Assembly (NCBI GenBank): GCA_001642945.1 | Contig: LGRT01000023.1 | Coordinates: 244,908-308,907, forward strand | Source of the DNA: Rhodobacteraceae bacterium SB2 | GTDB lineage: Bacteria; Pseudomonadota; Alphaproteobacteria; Rhodobacterales; Rhodobacteraceae | Length of the DNA stretch: 64,000 nucleotides | Direction of reading: 5' to 3' | Shown here: one piece after another, positions 38,284-48,339 of the stretch | Position numbering within the stretch: position 1 is the first letter of the stretch | Layout of the letters: each line of letters begins with the position of its first letter | Translations under genes and position numbers: made by a program | The notes under the pieces: model-generated | Seen by the model: only the letters and a program-made list of their open reading frames with translations | What the model was told of the DNA's origin: nothing | Database searches by the model: none

Positions 38284-39792
38284 TCAAGCGGGCAATAAAT
38301 CCGCTGGCATGTTTTGGTAGCAGACCGGGCGCAGGAAGCGGCGGATTGCCATAGTTCCCACCGAAGTGGCGCCAAAATTGGTTGACGCTGGATAGGGTCC
38401 GCCATGCACCATCGCGCCGGCCACTTCAACACCCGTTGGAAATCCGTTCACAAGCACCCGGCCTGCTTTGCGCTCTAAATGGGGCAGCAAGCGCTGGGCA
38501 TGGGCTTTATCACCGTCCTCCATCTGCAAAGTACAGGTCAATTGCCCTTCAATGGCGCCAGCCGCTGCCACCATTTCATCGATATCGTTTGCTTCCACGA
38601 TGATCCCCAAAGGTCCAAATACTTCTTCTTGCAAATCAGGGCTGTGCAGCCAATGTTCCAACGAAACCCGGAACAGGTTGGGCAAAGCCGTGCGCCCAAC
38701 AGACTCTGTGGTGAAAAGGGGCTCGACATGCGCCGCTGATGCCACTGCGTTTGTTCCATGTCTATAGGCGGACGCGATGCCATCCGTCAGCATCGCCTGC
38801 GCGCCTGCCCCGCTTAAGGCCGCAATGCTGGCCTCGGCAAATTCATTGGCCTGCGCGCCTGCAATCACGAAAGCAATGCCGGGATTGGTACAAAACTGCC
38901 CCGCCCCCATGGTTAATGAGGCCGCCCAACCTTGGGCAAGCGCCCCGGCGCGAGTTTGCATCGCCTTTGGAAGGCAGAACATCGGATTGACAGAACCCAA
39001 TTCGCCAAAAAACGGAATAGGCTCAGGCCGGCTCATGCACAGATTGAACAAAGCCCTCCCACCAGCCAAAGACCCTGTAAACCCAACGGCCCGGATCAGC
39101 GGGTGCTGTACGACTTGCGCGCCCACCTCATGCGTGCTGCCCTGCAAAAAGGAAAAAACGCCGGGGTGTTGATCGGTGGCTTTCATCGCGCGCGCAATCG
39201 CTTGCGCGATGATTTCACCGGTTCCAGGATGCGCCGGATGGCCTTTCAAAACAACCGGACAGCCAGCGGCCAAGGCCGCAGCCGTATCTCCGCCTGCGGT
39301 TGAAAAGGCCAATGGAAAATTAGACGCCCCAAAAACCGCCACAGGGCCGATTGGGCGTTGCATCAAACGTAAATCGGGGCGTGGCAATGGCGCGCGATCG
39401 GGCAAAGCAACATCATGGCTTTGTTCCAGATAGCTGCCCTGCTCGATATGATCGGCAAAAAGGCGCAATTGGCCGGTTGTGCGCCCGCGCTCCCCTTCCA
39501 ACCGGGCTTCGGGTAGACCCGTTTCCTGATGCCCGATTTCAGTGACCAACGCTCCAACCGCCTCTATTTCATCTGCGATGGTGCGCAGGAAGGCCGCGCG
39601 CGCATTCTGGCCGCTCCAGCCATAGCTCATAAACGCCTCTTCGGCAGCGTTTACCGCTGCGTCAACATGGCTTTGGCTGGCTTCTGAAAAGTGACGGACC
39701 GGGCCGGTGCTGGGCGCTGAGTCAAACAGTGCGTCACCGCTGAGCCATTTGCCCGCGATGAAATGTTGGCCGGTAAGGTTTAAATCGGTCAT
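38284..39792 (-). CDS. Alpha-ketoglutaric semialdehyde dehydrogenase
   Basis: A 502-residue NAD(P)-dependent aldehyde dehydrogenase of the 2,5-dioxovalerate (KGSA) type. Features are FGASNFPLAFSTAGGDTAAALAAGCPVVLKGHPAHPGT, GFTGSLAGGRALF, the catalytic Glu in FFGELGSVNPMF and the Cys in GQFCTNPG. KGSA dehydrogenases are the last step of routes that turn pentonates or hydroxyproline into 2-oxoglutarate. The last gene of the sugar-acid operon, it overlaps the PdxA-like gene by four bases, and the AraD-type dehydratase in the same operon supplies its expected substrate. Confidence 0.88.
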   Translation of the reverse strand: MTDLNLTGQHFIAGKWLSGDALFDSAPSTGPVRHFSEASQSHVDAAVNAAEEAFMSYGWSGQNARAAFLRTIADEIEAVGALVTEIGHQETGLPEARLEGERGRTTGQLRLFADHIEQGSYLEQSHDVALPDRAPLPRPDLRLMQRPIGPVAVFGASNFPLAFSTAGGDTAAALAAGCPVVLKGHPAHPGTGEIIAQAIARAMKATDQHPGVFSFLQGSTHEVGAQVVQHPLIRAVGFTGSLAGGRALFNLCMSRPEPIPFFGELGSVNPMFCLPKAMQTRAGALAQGWAASLTMGAGQFCTNPGIAFVIAGAQANEFAEASIAALSGAGAQAMLTDGIASAYRHGTNAVASAAHVEPLFTTESVGRTALPNLFRVSLEHWLHSPDLQEEVFGPLGIIVEANDIDEMVAAAGAIEGQLTCTLQMEDGDKAHAQRLLPHLERKAGRVLVNGFPTGVEVAGAMVHGGPYPASTNFGATSVGTMAIRRFLRPVCYQNMPADLLPA

Positions 39793-40802
39793 TGGCTGCT
39801 CTCCTGATTTGCCAGATGGGTTTTTGCCATGCGCACCAATAAATCAAACGCCTGCTGCGTGGCGCTGACATTGGCTTTATTCTGCCCGACAATATCAAAC
39901 GCAGTTCCATGCGCAGGCGTGGCAACCGGAATCGGCAAGCCGCCGGCTATGGTCACGCCCCGCTCAAACCCCATGAGCTTGATCGCAATTTGTCCTTGAT
40001 CATGATACATGGTGACCACCGCATCAACTTCCCCGCGCTGGGCTTTGAGGAACACAGTGTCCGAGGGCCATGGTCCGGTGACATGCATTTGCCGGTCCTG
40101 ACAAGCTTTGACAGCAGGCGCCAAAATATCGATCTCTTCGCGGCCAAATTTCCCGTTATCACCCGCATGCGGGTTAAGCGCTGCCACGGCAACATGAGGC
40201 CTTGTTTTTCCAGACTTGTTCAGCGTGCTATACGCCAAGTCAACGGCGCGCATGACCGCGGGCTGATCAATATTCGCCGCCACATCCTTTAATCCAATAT
40301 GGCTGGTCACCCGCGTGGTCATCAATGCCTCTAAAACATTAATTTCACTATGATAGCCTTCAAACCCCAAATAGCGCGCCATATAGCGATGTTCATCTTC
40401 CGCGTTAAGGCCAGCTAGGGTCAGCGCGGCTTTATTGAATGGGGCAAATAAAATACCGTCGATGGTGTTGCTTTGCGCCAAATCAAGCGCTTTATCAAGG
40501 CAGCGCAAGGCGCTGTTGCCGCTGGCTTGCGTCACTGTCGCGATCTGCACATCTTCCGCAGCAATCGTCGCAAGGTCAAGATGCGCCAACGCAAACCCAG
40601 TTGACAGATTGGCTTCGTCAATCGTTTTGAGATGCAGCGGCAATCCCGCCTGCTTCGCCCCACCTTCCCACAGATGTGCATCGCCGATAAGAAGCACATC
40701 CGCCTGCGCCAAAACCGCCGGCTCTTGCAGCAGCTTTGCGATTAATTCAGGGCCTATGCCCGAAGGATCACCGGGGATAATACCCAACCGCGGCCGCCTC
40801 AT
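39789..40802 (-). CDS. PdxA-like 4-hydroxythreonine-4-phosphate dehydrogenase family protein
   Basis: A 337-residue PdxA-fold NAD-dependent dehydrogenase. GIIPGDPSGIGPELIAKLL at the N-terminus, the metal His in YHSEINVLEAL, NPHAGDNGKFG and TMYHDQGQIAIKLMGF are family hallmarks. In catabolic operons such proteins (PdxA2) oxidise and decarboxylate phosphorylated four-carbon sugar acids rather than making vitamin B6. Here no DUF1537 kinase is present, so the partner reaction is unclear. Overlaps on both sides tie it to the sugar-acid operon. Confidence 0.87.
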   Translation of the reverse strand: MRRPRLGIIPGDPSGIGPELIAKLLQEPAVLAQADVLLIGDAHLWEGGAKQAGLPLHLKTIDEANLSTGFALAHLDLATIAAEDVQIATVTQASGNSALRCLDKALDLAQSNTIDGILFAPFNKAALTLAGLNAEDEHRYMARYLGFEGYHSEINVLEALMTTRVTSHIGLKDVAANIDQPAVMRAVDLAYSTLNKSGKTRPHVAVAALNPHAGDNGKFGREEIDILAPAVKACQDRQMHVTGPWPSDTVFLKAQRGEVDAVVTMYHDQGQIAIKLMGFERGVTIAGGLPIPVATPAHGTAFDIVGQNKANVSATQQAFDLLVRMAKTHLANQESSQ

Positions 40803-41518
40803 GCCGAGGCCTCGTCAGATCGACTAGACAGTTCTGCCAATGCCGCCGCCACGTTTTTCTCAGCTGTGCGTAAATGGTTTTGTAACGCTTCTGCGGTTGC
40901 GCGGGGATCGCGCGCTTGCAACGCGTCGATAATTTTTGAATGTTCCATCCGGGTTTCTGGCCGCCCTTCTTCGCGCTGCGAGGAGAGGAAGCGAACCCGC
41001 CAAAGCCTTGCATTATAGGTTGTGTGCGTTTCAGCCAGCGCTTTATTGCGCGCTGCGGCGACAATTGCCTGATGAAATTGCATATCAAGGCGAAAGGCTT
41101 GCAATTGCTCTTCCGCGCCGCGCGCCTCTTTAATCGAAGCATTCAGCTGCTCGATGGCGTCAATTTCGCTATCGCTTGCCTGCGCGCACGCCCATTGCCC
41201 GGCCAGCGCCTCCAACGCGCCTTGCACCCTTAGACAATCATTAATTTCCGCAAGGGAGGGATCTGCAACAAAAGGCCGGCGAGAATGCGTATACGAAACC
41301 AGCCCCTCATTGGCCAATAAGCGGATGGCTTCGCGCATCGGGGTTCGACTGACCCCAAGCGCTTGCGCCAAATCACGCTCGGGCAGTTGCGTTCCGGGCG
41401 GCAGTTGACCAAGCAAGATCATTTCGCGCAACTGTAATGCCGCGTCTTCAGATAGGCTTGGGCTGCGCGCAAGCCCATCTTTTTCAATGATATTTATCAG
41501 CTTTAGGGCTGTATTCAC
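40799..41518 (-). CDS. GntR/FCD-type transcriptional regulator
   Basis: A 239-residue regulator with an N-terminal winged helix (residues about 20-85: LQLREMILLGQLPPGTQLPERDLAQALGVSRTPMREAIRLL) and a C-terminal helical FCD ligand domain with the metal-binding Asp/His pattern (RLDMQFHQAIVAAARN). It is embedded between the AraD-type dehydratase (one base gap) and the PdxA-like gene (overlap), so it is coexpressed with the operon it probably regulates. Its likely site is the palindrome at 46633-46644. Confidence 0.93.
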   Translation of the reverse strand: MNTALKLINIIEKDGLARSPSLSEDAALQLREMILLGQLPPGTQLPERDLAQALGVSRTPMREAIRLLANEGLVSYTHSRRPFVADPSLAEINDCLRVQGALEALAGQWACAQASDSEIDAIEQLNASIKEARGAEEQLQAFRLDMQFHQAIVAAARNKALAETHTTYNARLWRVRFLSSQREEGRPETRMEHSKIIDALQARDPRATAEALQNHLRTAEKNVAAALAELSSRSDEASA

Positions 41519-41519
41519 T

Positions 41520-42431
41520 TTAGACTCCCCATCTTAATACAAGCGGATCTAAAGGTTTTAACAAATCAATCAAGCGGCTTTTAATCTCAGGGTGCAGCGG
41601 TTCTATCGGATGTCGGCAGTAATCTGATTTTATCACCCCACCGGCCACCATAGCGGCCTTACAGGATTGCCAGCCGCATTGGCGGTTTTCATGGTTGATC
41701 ACCATCGCCACGCGCCCATAGGCGGTGGTTGCCTCTTCTATCCGCCCTGCCAGGTGATGGGTGATCACTGGTTTGATCTGGTCCACGATCATTCCAGATG
41801 TCATCGACCCCGTTGCCCCAGCATCCAAATCTGCCAATAAAGTGATCGCTTCTTCACCATCAAAAGGGGCTTCAATGGCCTCGCGGCCTTCGGCAATCAA
41901 GGCGCGCAGTTTATTGGAGGCGCGTGGGCATTCAATCTTAAACAGCTTTACCATTTCGATTTCGCGCGCCATACGCAGCAGTAAGGGCACCGGAAGCTCA
42001 ACCCCGGATAACGGCGCATCCTGTACCATGATCGGGATCCCAACCTCACCAACAGCTGCAAATTGTTCAAAGCTTTGCTGCGCGTTCCCTTTGAGCAACG
42101 CGCCATGATACGGAGGCATCATCATCACAATATCGGCCCCGATTTCTTTGGCAAAGCGCGCCCGTTCAACGGCAATCTGCGTTGCAAAATGGCTGATTGT
42201 CACAATAATCGGCACGCGCCCCGCAATGTGCTCTACGCATAGCCGGGCCAGCGCATCACGCTCGGCATCCGAAATCAAAAACTGTTCGGAAAAATTCGCC
42301 AAAATGCAAATGCCATCCGCCCCTTGATCGATCAGGCAATCCAGCACCCGCTTCATTCCATCAAAATCAACGGCCCCATCCTCAAAAAACGGAGTTGGGG
42401 CAACGGGCCATATTCCAGAATATTGGGTCAT
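41520..42431 (-). CDS. 2-dehydro-3-deoxy-pentonate dehydratase, AraD-type
   Basis: A 303-residue member of the dihydrodipicolinate synthase/NAL family. The stretches [30 protein letters not shown], the Schiff-base Lys in [27 protein letters not shown] and INHENRQ closely resemble L-2-keto-3-deoxyarabonate dehydratase (AraD, EC 4.2.1.43) as I recall it. That enzyme makes 2-oxoglutarate semialdehyde, which the aldehyde dehydrogenase in the same operon would oxidise. The start overlaps the enolase-superfamily gene stop (ATGA). The match is from memory and not aligned by software. Confidence 0.85.
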   Translation of the reverse strand: MTQYSGIWPVAPTPFFEDGAVDFDGMKRVLDCLIDQGADGICILANFSEQFLISDAERDALARLCVEHIAGRVPIIVTISHFATQIAVERARFAKEIGADIVMMMPPYHGALLKGNAQQSFEQFAAVGEVGIPIMVQDAPLSGVELPVPLLLRMAREIEMVKLFKIECPRASNKLRALIAEGREAIEAPFDGEEAITLLADLDAGATGSMTSGMIVDQIKPVITHHLAGRIEEATTAYGRVAMVINHENRQCGWQSCKAAMVAGGVIKSDYCRHPIEPLHPEIKSRLIDLLKPLDPLVLRWGV

Positions 42432-43603
42432 TCAAAAATCTCAAAATGCTGGCTGTGTCGATCGGTTATACTAATCCCCAAGCCGGGAAGGTTATCATCA
42501 AGTTGCAAGTATCCATCTTTCGCTTCCGGATCACCTTCGAAAATATAATAAAATAATTCATTGCCGACTTCGACATCGAAAACAGGGAAATATTCACTGA
42601 TCGGGCAATTTGTATTTGCCATGGTCAAATGATAATTGTGCATTTGGCCCGCATGCGGGATCACTGGAATTTGATGCGCCTCTGCAATCGCGTTGATTTT
42701 CTGCGCCGCTGTAATACCGCCAACACGGTTGGTGTCATATTGCAGAACGCTGACAGCTTTCTGCTCAATCAGATCTTTGCAACCTATCACCGAATATTCA
42801 TGCTCGCCGCCTGAAATCGGTATAATGTTCATGGCATTCAGCTGCTTATACCCTTCAACATCATCTGCAATCACCGGTTCTTCGAGCCAACGTGGTTCAA
42901 ATTTCGCAAGTTTTGGAAGCATGCGCTTTGCGTAATCAAGATTCCACCCCATATAGCATTCAAGCATTAAATCGACATCATAGCCCAAGACTTCGCGCAA
43001 CGCCTCAACCCGTTTGATATTCTCGCGCATGCCCGGCATGCCGTCCTTTGGGCCGAAACCAAACCGCGTTTTATAAGCCAGATAGCCGTTTTTTTGCGCC
43101 TCTTGCGCTTCTTCTTGCATGGCCTCGACGCTGTCCGCATAGAGTTTGGAATAATAGACTGGAATTTTTTCTTTTGTCCGCCCTCCCAAAAGCTTGAACA
43201 CTGGTTTTCCAACCAACTTCCCCATCAGATCCCAAATCGCGATATCAATGGCGCTGATAGCCGTCATGCCTACGCCCTTGCGTCCCCAAGCATGGGTTGT
43301 GCGGTACATTTTTTCCCACAGATACGCATAATCGAACGGATCCTCTCCGATCACCAAAGGCGCGTACCAGTCATCGATGGCTTTTTTGACGACGCTTGGC
43401 GCTAAGGCGGCGTTGCCGATGCCGATGGTACCATCTTCCGTTTCCACTTCGCAGGTCAGCCATTGGTGGAACCGAAACGAAGACATGGCATCGCCTTTTG
43501 TCCAAAGCGCATCCGATGCGTTGGTGCAAAAATGCCCTTGCGGCGGCACCGTTGGCCCCGTCCAATTCCAAACGCGCGTGCGAACAGATTTTATACGAGT
43601 CAT
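42428..43603 (-). CDS. Enolase-superfamily sugar-acid dehydratase (rhamnonate/lyxonate-like)
   Basis: A 391-residue mandelate-racemase-type dehydratase. Metal ligands are plausible in [16 protein letters not shown] and ISGGEHEYS; the KxR-type catalytic pair is YKTRFGFGP; the His/Asp pair is [12 protein letters not shown] and QYDTNRVGG. This layout is closest to L-rhamnonate dehydratase-like proteins. With the AraD-type enzyme next to it, a pentonate such as L-lyxonate or L-arabinonate is a more likely substrate (inference). The frame opens earlier, but the ATG at 43603 follows GAAAGG and avoids overlap with tctA. Confidence 0.85.
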   Translation of the reverse strand: MTRIKSVRTRVWNWTGPTVPPQGHFCTNASDALWTKGDAMSSFRFHQWLTCEVETEDGTIGIGNAALAPSVVKKAIDDWYAPLVIGEDPFDYAYLWEKMYRTTHAWGRKGVGMTAISAIDIAIWDLMGKLVGKPVFKLLGGRTKEKIPVYYSKLYADSVEAMQEEAQEAQKNGYLAYKTRFGFGPKDGMPGMRENIKRVEALREVLGYDVDLMLECYMGWNLDYAKRMLPKLAKFEPRWLEEPVIADDVEGYKQLNAMNIIPISGGEHEYSVIGCKDLIEQKAVSVLQYDTNRVGGITAAQKINAIAEAHQIPVIPHAGQMHNYHLTMANTNCPISEYFPVFDVEVGNELFYYIFEGDPEAKDGYLQLDDNLPGLGISITDRHSQHFEIFE

Positions 43604-43604
43604 T

Positions 43605-45110
43605 TCAATCAGCCTTTCTTTCAAGTCCTTTAGCTCGTTTTAAAAGCCGCCAAACGGTGGGTCCAAATAAGGCCAAAGCCGTTAGGATAAAAAATAAAAG
43701 TGATAAGGGCCGAGTGAGCATCAGCCACCATTTCTCATCCAGCATCACCATCGACTGGCCGAGGCGTTGCTCGAGCATCCCGCCTAAAATCAACCCAATG
43801 GCGAGCGGAACAACCGAAAACCCATACATGCGCATGAAATATCCAACAACACCGGAAATCAGCGCAACCCACACATCAAACATGGATTGATCCAGCGCAT
43901 AGGCCCCCACCACAGAGAACATGAAAACGCTTGGCCATAGCACCGGAATTGGGATCAGTGTGACGCGGGCAAATACACGGGCCCCGTAAAGCCCGATTAC
44001 TAAAAAAAGAAGATTGACGAACAGCATCGACCAAAAAATCGCAAAGGCAAAATGCGCCTGCTCGGTGAACATCGTGGGTCCTGGGCGCAAGCCATGCACC
44101 AATAATCCCGCCAGGATCACCGCCGCAGTGGGCGATCCGGGAATGCCCAAGGCCAAAGTGGGCACCATTGCACCGCCGGTTGCAGAATTGTTGGCTGCTT
44201 CAGATCCTGCGATTCCTTCGGGCGCCCCCTTGCCAAATTCTTCGGGCGTTTTTGACCAGCGTTTGGCTTCATTATACCCAATCATCGAGGCTACAGTTGC
44301 GCCTTCAGCGGGTAAAATCCCGATAAAAGTTCCGATCCCGCTTGAGCGTAAAATGGTTTTCCAGACGCGTTTATAATCTTCGCGGCTGGGCAATTTAATC
44401 GCCTTCATAGTGATTTGCTCGCGACGCTCGTTTAATTTTGAAGCCTGAGCCAACAGTTCGGATATGCCAAACACGCCTATCATAACTGGCACAAAGCCAA
44501 TGCCATCGCGCAACTCGGTTACATCAAAGGTAAAGCGCTTTACTGAGGTCAGAAGGTCGGTGCCCACAGTGGCCAATAAAATGCCAAATGCCCCAGCAAT
44601 CAGGTTGCGTATTGGCGAGCCACCACCCACGCTCACCAACATGGACAGCCCAAACAGGGTGAGTGCAAAATATTCAGGCGGGGCGAAATTATACGCCGCG
44701 CGCGCCAAAATTGGGGCCGACAGCATTAAAACGGCTACGCTGAACACACCGCCAACGGTTGAAGAAATAACCGCCAATCCAAGTGCTCGGCCTGCTTCGC
44801 CGCGCACCGCCATTGGATAACCGTCAAGGCAGGTGGTTGCGCTGGCGGAGGTGCCGGGCGTGTTGATTAAAATGGCCGTGATCGCACCGGCAAATGTTGC
44901 CGAACAATAGATAGCGGTCAGCACCGAGATGGCAGCCACCGGCTCCATCGTTAACGTGAAGGGCAGCAATAAAGCCGCACCCGTGGTTGCGTTTAAGCCA
45001 GGCAAAGCTCCGATGACAACGCCGCCCAACGTTGCGCAAACCAGCAACATTAGCAATGAGATGTCGCCTAACGCGGTGAATCCTGCAACAAACGCCTCCA
45101 TATCAGCCAT
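43605..45110 (-). CDS. tctA: Tripartite tricarboxylate transporter large membrane subunit TctA
   Basis: A 501-residue, about twelve-helix membrane subunit. The family signature [19 protein letters not shown], the [28 protein letters not shown] region and [24 protein letters not shown] are clear. With TctB and TctC it forms a secondary importer for carboxylates. The operon context points to a sugar acid. The start overlaps the tctB stop by eight bases. Confidence 0.95.
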   Translation of the reverse strand: MADMEAFVAGFTALGDISLLMLLVCATLGGVVIGALPGLNATTGAALLLPFTLTMEPVAAISVLTAIYCSATFAGAITAILINTPGTSASATTCLDGYPMAVRGEAGRALGLAVISSTVGGVFSVAVLMLSAPILARAAYNFAPPEYFALTLFGLSMLVSVGGGSPIRNLIAGAFGILLATVGTDLLTSVKRFTFDVTELRDGIGFVPVMIGVFGISELLAQASKLNERREQITMKAIKLPSREDYKRVWKTILRSSGIGTFIGILPAEGATVASMIGYNEAKRWSKTPEEFGKGAPEGIAGSEAANNSATGGAMVPTLALGIPGSPTAAVILAGLLVHGLRPGPTMFTEQAHFAFAIFWSMLFVNLLFLVIGLYGARVFARVTLIPIPVLWPSVFMFSVVGAYALDQSMFDVWVALISGVVGYFMRMYGFSVVPLAIGLILGGMLEQRLGQSMVMLDEKWWLMLTRPLSLLFFILTALALFGPTVWRLLKRAKGLERKAD

Positions 45111-45573
45111 ACCACCAATTTGTTAAAAGACCGCGCGGAAACCGAATTCTGAACACCAAATCGAACAGGAAAAAAATGATCGTGGGCATTGCCAGCCCAA
45201 CCAAAGCAATCAGGTGCCAACGCCGCTCGCCCCAGAGAATCGAGAGACCTGCCGCGAAAGCGCCCAGCGCTATAAACAGATCGATCTGGGCCAATAAACA
45301 GAAGATAAAAAGCGCCAAAAATGTACCAAAGGTGGATTTATCAGCGCGCTCCTGCAGTTTAATCGGGTCCAGCCAAACCATAAGCGCTGTTAAAAAGATG
45401 ATAAAACCACAGATCAATTGCGGAAAATCCGAGGGCTGTATCCCTCGCTTTAAAATAGGCGGCATTTTCTTGAATGTGGTCGTGAAATAAATCGCCACAA
45501 GCGCAAAAATCACAATTCCAAGCGGGACCATCCATCGGGCATAGCGCTCTGATTTTGACGTTGGCATTGACAT
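45103..45573 (-). CDS. tctB: Tripartite tricarboxylate transporter small membrane subunit TctB
   Basis: A 156-residue protein with about four transmembrane helices, matching the usual TctB layout (GIVIFALVAIYFTTTFK, FPQLICGFIIFLTALMVWLD, HLIALVGLAMPTIIFFLFDLVFRIRFPRG). A TTG-initiated longer frame exists, but its first bases form the GGAAGAAAG ribosome site of the ATG at 45573, which is chosen. It follows tctC after a strong hairpin. Confidence 0.92.
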   Translation of the reverse strand: MSMPTSKSERYARWMVPLGIVIFALVAIYFTTTFKKMPPILKRGIQPSDFPQLICGFIIFLTALMVWLDPIKLQERADKSTFGTFLALFIFCLLAQIDLFIALGAFAAGLSILWGERRWHLIALVGLAMPTIIFFLFDLVFRIRFPRGLLTNWWYG

Positions 45574-45593
45574 AAAGCTTTCTTCCAAAGGAT

Positions 45594-45620
45594 GGCCGCG
45601 CCCCTTAAAAGGGCGCGGCC
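45594..45620. other. Intercistronic hairpin between tctC and tctB
   Basis: GGCCGCGCCC and GGGCGCGGCC form a perfect ten-pair stem with a seven-base loop. In the transcript direction (minus) it comes just after the tctC stop and is not followed by a U-run. Such hairpins commonly stabilise the upstream binding-protein mRNA so that more of it is made. Confidence 0.7.
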
Positions 45621-45632
45621 CAGTTCAAATAA

Positions 45633-46598
45633 TTATTCGATAAAGCCAAGCTCTTTCAAAGCAGCTTGCATATCATTCACCATCACAGAGAGCTGGTTGC
45701 CCCATTCATCAGAGCCCGCCACTGAAGAACTATCAAGGCCAACTGAGGTTAAGAACCCCTGATAGACGGAATGGTTCATCGACTTCATCAAAGCCGTTTC
45801 GATTTTTTCAGCCACTGCGTCTGGTGTGTCTTTATGTACCACAAAGCCGCGTACGGTTGAGAAACTGACAGGGATGCCCATTTCTTGCGCGGTTGAAACA
45901 TCTGGCAAAGCCGCCATGCGGTTATTGGCCAGCACAACGATCGGGCAGACGTCGCCCGCTTCGATCTGACTTCCAGCTTCCGCCAAATTCAACACGGCCG
46001 CGTCTACAGCGCCAGCAACCAATTGAGTCGCCAATTCTCCGCCACCATCAAAGGGTAGAATTTTGGGCGTTTTCATATCGCCCTTGGTGGTGAACATAAA
46101 GGCAGATACATCATCAATATTGCCCAAATGCGTTGTGCCATAGGTAATCGGAGCCGCCTTTTGCTGAGCGACAAAATCGGCCGCATCGGCATAAGCGCCG
46201 CAGCGTACCATTAGAATTTGAGGGTCATCTGTGCCGCGGGCAATCGGACGAATATCATCCAGCTTCATATCCGTTTCGCCTTTGGCCAGCGTGGCCGCAT
46301 GCCCGATTGTAAAGGTCAGAATCGTATGACCATCGGCGGGAACGGTCAGATAATGATCCATGGCCACAGCACCGCCGCCGCCTTTCTTATTCACGACAAC
46401 CATGTCCTGCTTTAATTCACGGCGCGCGCGCAGCATCATCATACGCGTTGTAACATCTGTACCACCGCCATTGCCAGCATGCGTGACAACTTCAATAGTT
46501 TTTGACGGGTACTCATCCGCCATCACGGCACTTGCCCCCATGGCTAAACACATTGAGGCCCCAGTCAGCAGCTTGCCGACATAATTTTTCCGTTTCAT
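45633..46598 (-). CDS. tctC: Tripartite tricarboxylate transporter substrate-binding protein TctC
   Basis: A 321-residue periplasmic binding protein with a signal peptide ending near residue 27 (LLTGASMCLAMGASAVMADEYPSK). TctC/Bug-type features: KTIEVVTHAGNGGGTDVTTRMM, GAVAMDHYLTVPADGHTIL, and APITYGTTHLGN. GGGAGGAAC eight bases before the ATG at 46598 decides the start over an upstream in-frame extension. It is the first gene of the sugar-acid operon, so its promoter lies in the 46.6-46.95 kb gap with the GntR-type palindrome. Confidence 0.93.
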   Translation of the reverse strand: MKRKNYVGKLLTGASMCLAMGASAVMADEYPSKTIEVVTHAGNGGGTDVTTRMMMLRARRELKQDMVVVNKKGGGGAVAMDHYLTVPADGHTILTFTIGHAATLAKGETDMKLDDIRPIARGTDDPQILMVRCGAYADAADFVAQQKAAPITYGTTHLGNIDDVSAFMFTTKGDMKTPKILPFDGGGELATQLVAGAVDAAVLNLAEAGSQIEAGDVCPIVVLANNRMAALPDVSTAQEMGIPVSFSTVRGFVVHKDTPDAVAEKIETALMKSMNHSVYQGFLTSVGLDSSSVAGSDEWGNQLSVMVNDMQAALKELGFIE

Positions 46599-46953
46599 AT
46601 TTGTTCCTCCCAGAATGTCGAGTTTCGGTATTTTGGTATACCAATATACCATCTGTCGCCATTTTCATAAAAATTGTCAATTGAAAAACCAAACCTTTTG
46701 GATCCTTCTTATCTTGACCCGGCGCTTGAGGCGGGTCAGCAGCCCCCAGAAGCGCTGTAAAACTTGGCGCAAGGTTCAAACCTGAAAAGCCCATATCTTG
46801 GTCTGAAATCTGGCGCGAAGCGGTTTTGCAAAACAAAACGCGCACTGAAAATCACCACGCGATGTGAGAGAGAAAAAGGTTAAAGCGGCCGATACGCATG
46901 ATTGCCCGCTGCCGCGGCAAGCGCGCGCAGGCAAAACCAGCCAAGCCCCTTGT
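46599..46953. other. Intergenic region with operon promoter
   Basis: The 355-bp gap between tctC and the disrupted membrane-barrel-like gene holds the palindrome at 46633-46644 and its partner half sites. I saw no open frame and no recognisable RNA. Confidence 0.5.
46633..46650. promoter_or_regulatory. GntR-type operator candidate
   Basis: TTGGTATACCAA (46633-46644) is a perfect 12-bp palindrome, followed at once by TATACC, which forms a second overlapping imperfect dyad (GGTATACCAATATACC). It is 35 bp upstream of the tctC start on the minus strand. The TGGTATACCA core is typical of GntR/FCD sites, and the operon encodes such a regulator at 40799-41518. Confidence 0.7.
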
Positions 46954-48091
46954 CTAAAATCGAAGCGCTTGAAATTTCAGAGCCAATATAGGCGTTTTCA
47001 AATCAAAATAATCGATTGTGCTGTTGGTGAACTGATAACCAAAAGACAGGCTGACTTGCGGGGAAACAGGATAGGAAAGCAGGGCCGATAGCGTGCTGTC
47101 ATCACGCTTATAACCAAGCAAACCGCCGCCCGAATATTCGCTATATGAAAGATCCAACGCAAAGGGGTTTTGCTTTATCAACTCAACTAGGCTGAGTGAC
47201 ACAATCTGCGTCAATACCAGCCGATTGGGAACGCGCTCACCGCGAATAATGCGAAGGCTCCAAATTCTATTGGTTGAATACAGCATTTCCATCTCAACTG
47301 AGATTTGGGTTTGAACCGACTGATCTGCGTTCCGCACCGCTACGCCCTCCGTAAACTGATGGGATTGCGCAAATTTCCCGTTCCAAAGCTTAGAAACGCG
47401 TATTTCATGTTGCTTAATGCGGGTATCTGAAAGATCTTTTTGAATCCGATCCGCACGGGTGCACAAATCAACGTAGCGCCAGTTTCGCAGGCTTTTCACA
47501 AAACAGGCATCGGCCGATAAAGAGGCAATGCCCATCTCATGCTGCGGGCTATGCGCATAATGCGCGCTCACCCCATACTCAAAATTAAGTACGCGCATGT
47601 GGAAAATAGCGATCCCGCAAACCGGCCCCCACCCCCATAAGAACGCCCGCTTTTTTTACGCGATCCGCTTTGCCCTGAAAAACCATATCGCCCAAAACCA
47701 ACGCTGCGTTTGGATTACCACCGTTTATATTGTGCGAATATAAGATCACAGGCGCCAAAAAACGCTGCAACGATCGCTCCGCAACCGGCAGAGTGGCGAT
47801 GCCCGGTTGAACATTGCGCCGCAATTTAGTGTTTAAAAAATAAGCGGTAGCTGGCTCGACAGATTTATTGAGCGAAGAATGTAACAGACAATGGGTAAAC
47901 AAGCGTTCGTTTTTATGCGCAATCGTGCAGGCGCTTAAGCCGCTAGCAGATAACAAATAAGACGATAAGAAAACCAGCACGGAAAGGAAATAGATGCGCA
48001 GCAAAAACACCTCAACAAACATAAAAAACGCGACAAGCCGCCAAAGTTTACGGGCATCGGTTCTGACCAGAAAATGTTTAGGTTCAAACAT
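46954..48091 (-). pseudogene. Outer-membrane-like protein split by a probable frameshift
   Basis: Two frames on the minus strand, 47585-48091 and 46954-47598, look like one gene. The first begins with a hydrophobic leader (FLLRIYFLSVLVFLSSYLL) ending in a lipobox-like LSAC, then a helical domain, and runs out at GLRDRYFPHART. The second begins RVLNFEYGVSAHYAHSP and continues as alternating strands to a C-terminal aromatic residue (ALKFQALRF), typical of outer-membrane barrels. Joining them by one-base shift near 47588 gives a smooth junction PHARVLNFEYG. The cause may be true mutation, assembly error or programmed shift. No family named. Confidence 0.5.
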
Positions 48092-48339
48092 ATTGAGCGA
48101 TCAGAAAAGCCGCTAGGCAGCAGATATAATCCGACTATTAAAAAAGTTGATTAGCCTGGCCGGCTTAATATTTGTTGAAACAAGCCTAAAAGCCAAAGCG
48201 CACGTGATCAGGTGCATGATCTGTTTTGCTCTCACCAGGTTGGAATGCAGGTATGAGCAGGTGTTAAAACAAATGCGCTTAAATCCGAGCGGCTAGCTTA
48301 CCGCTTATAAAAGAACCTTGGCAGTTGATTGCCAGGGGC

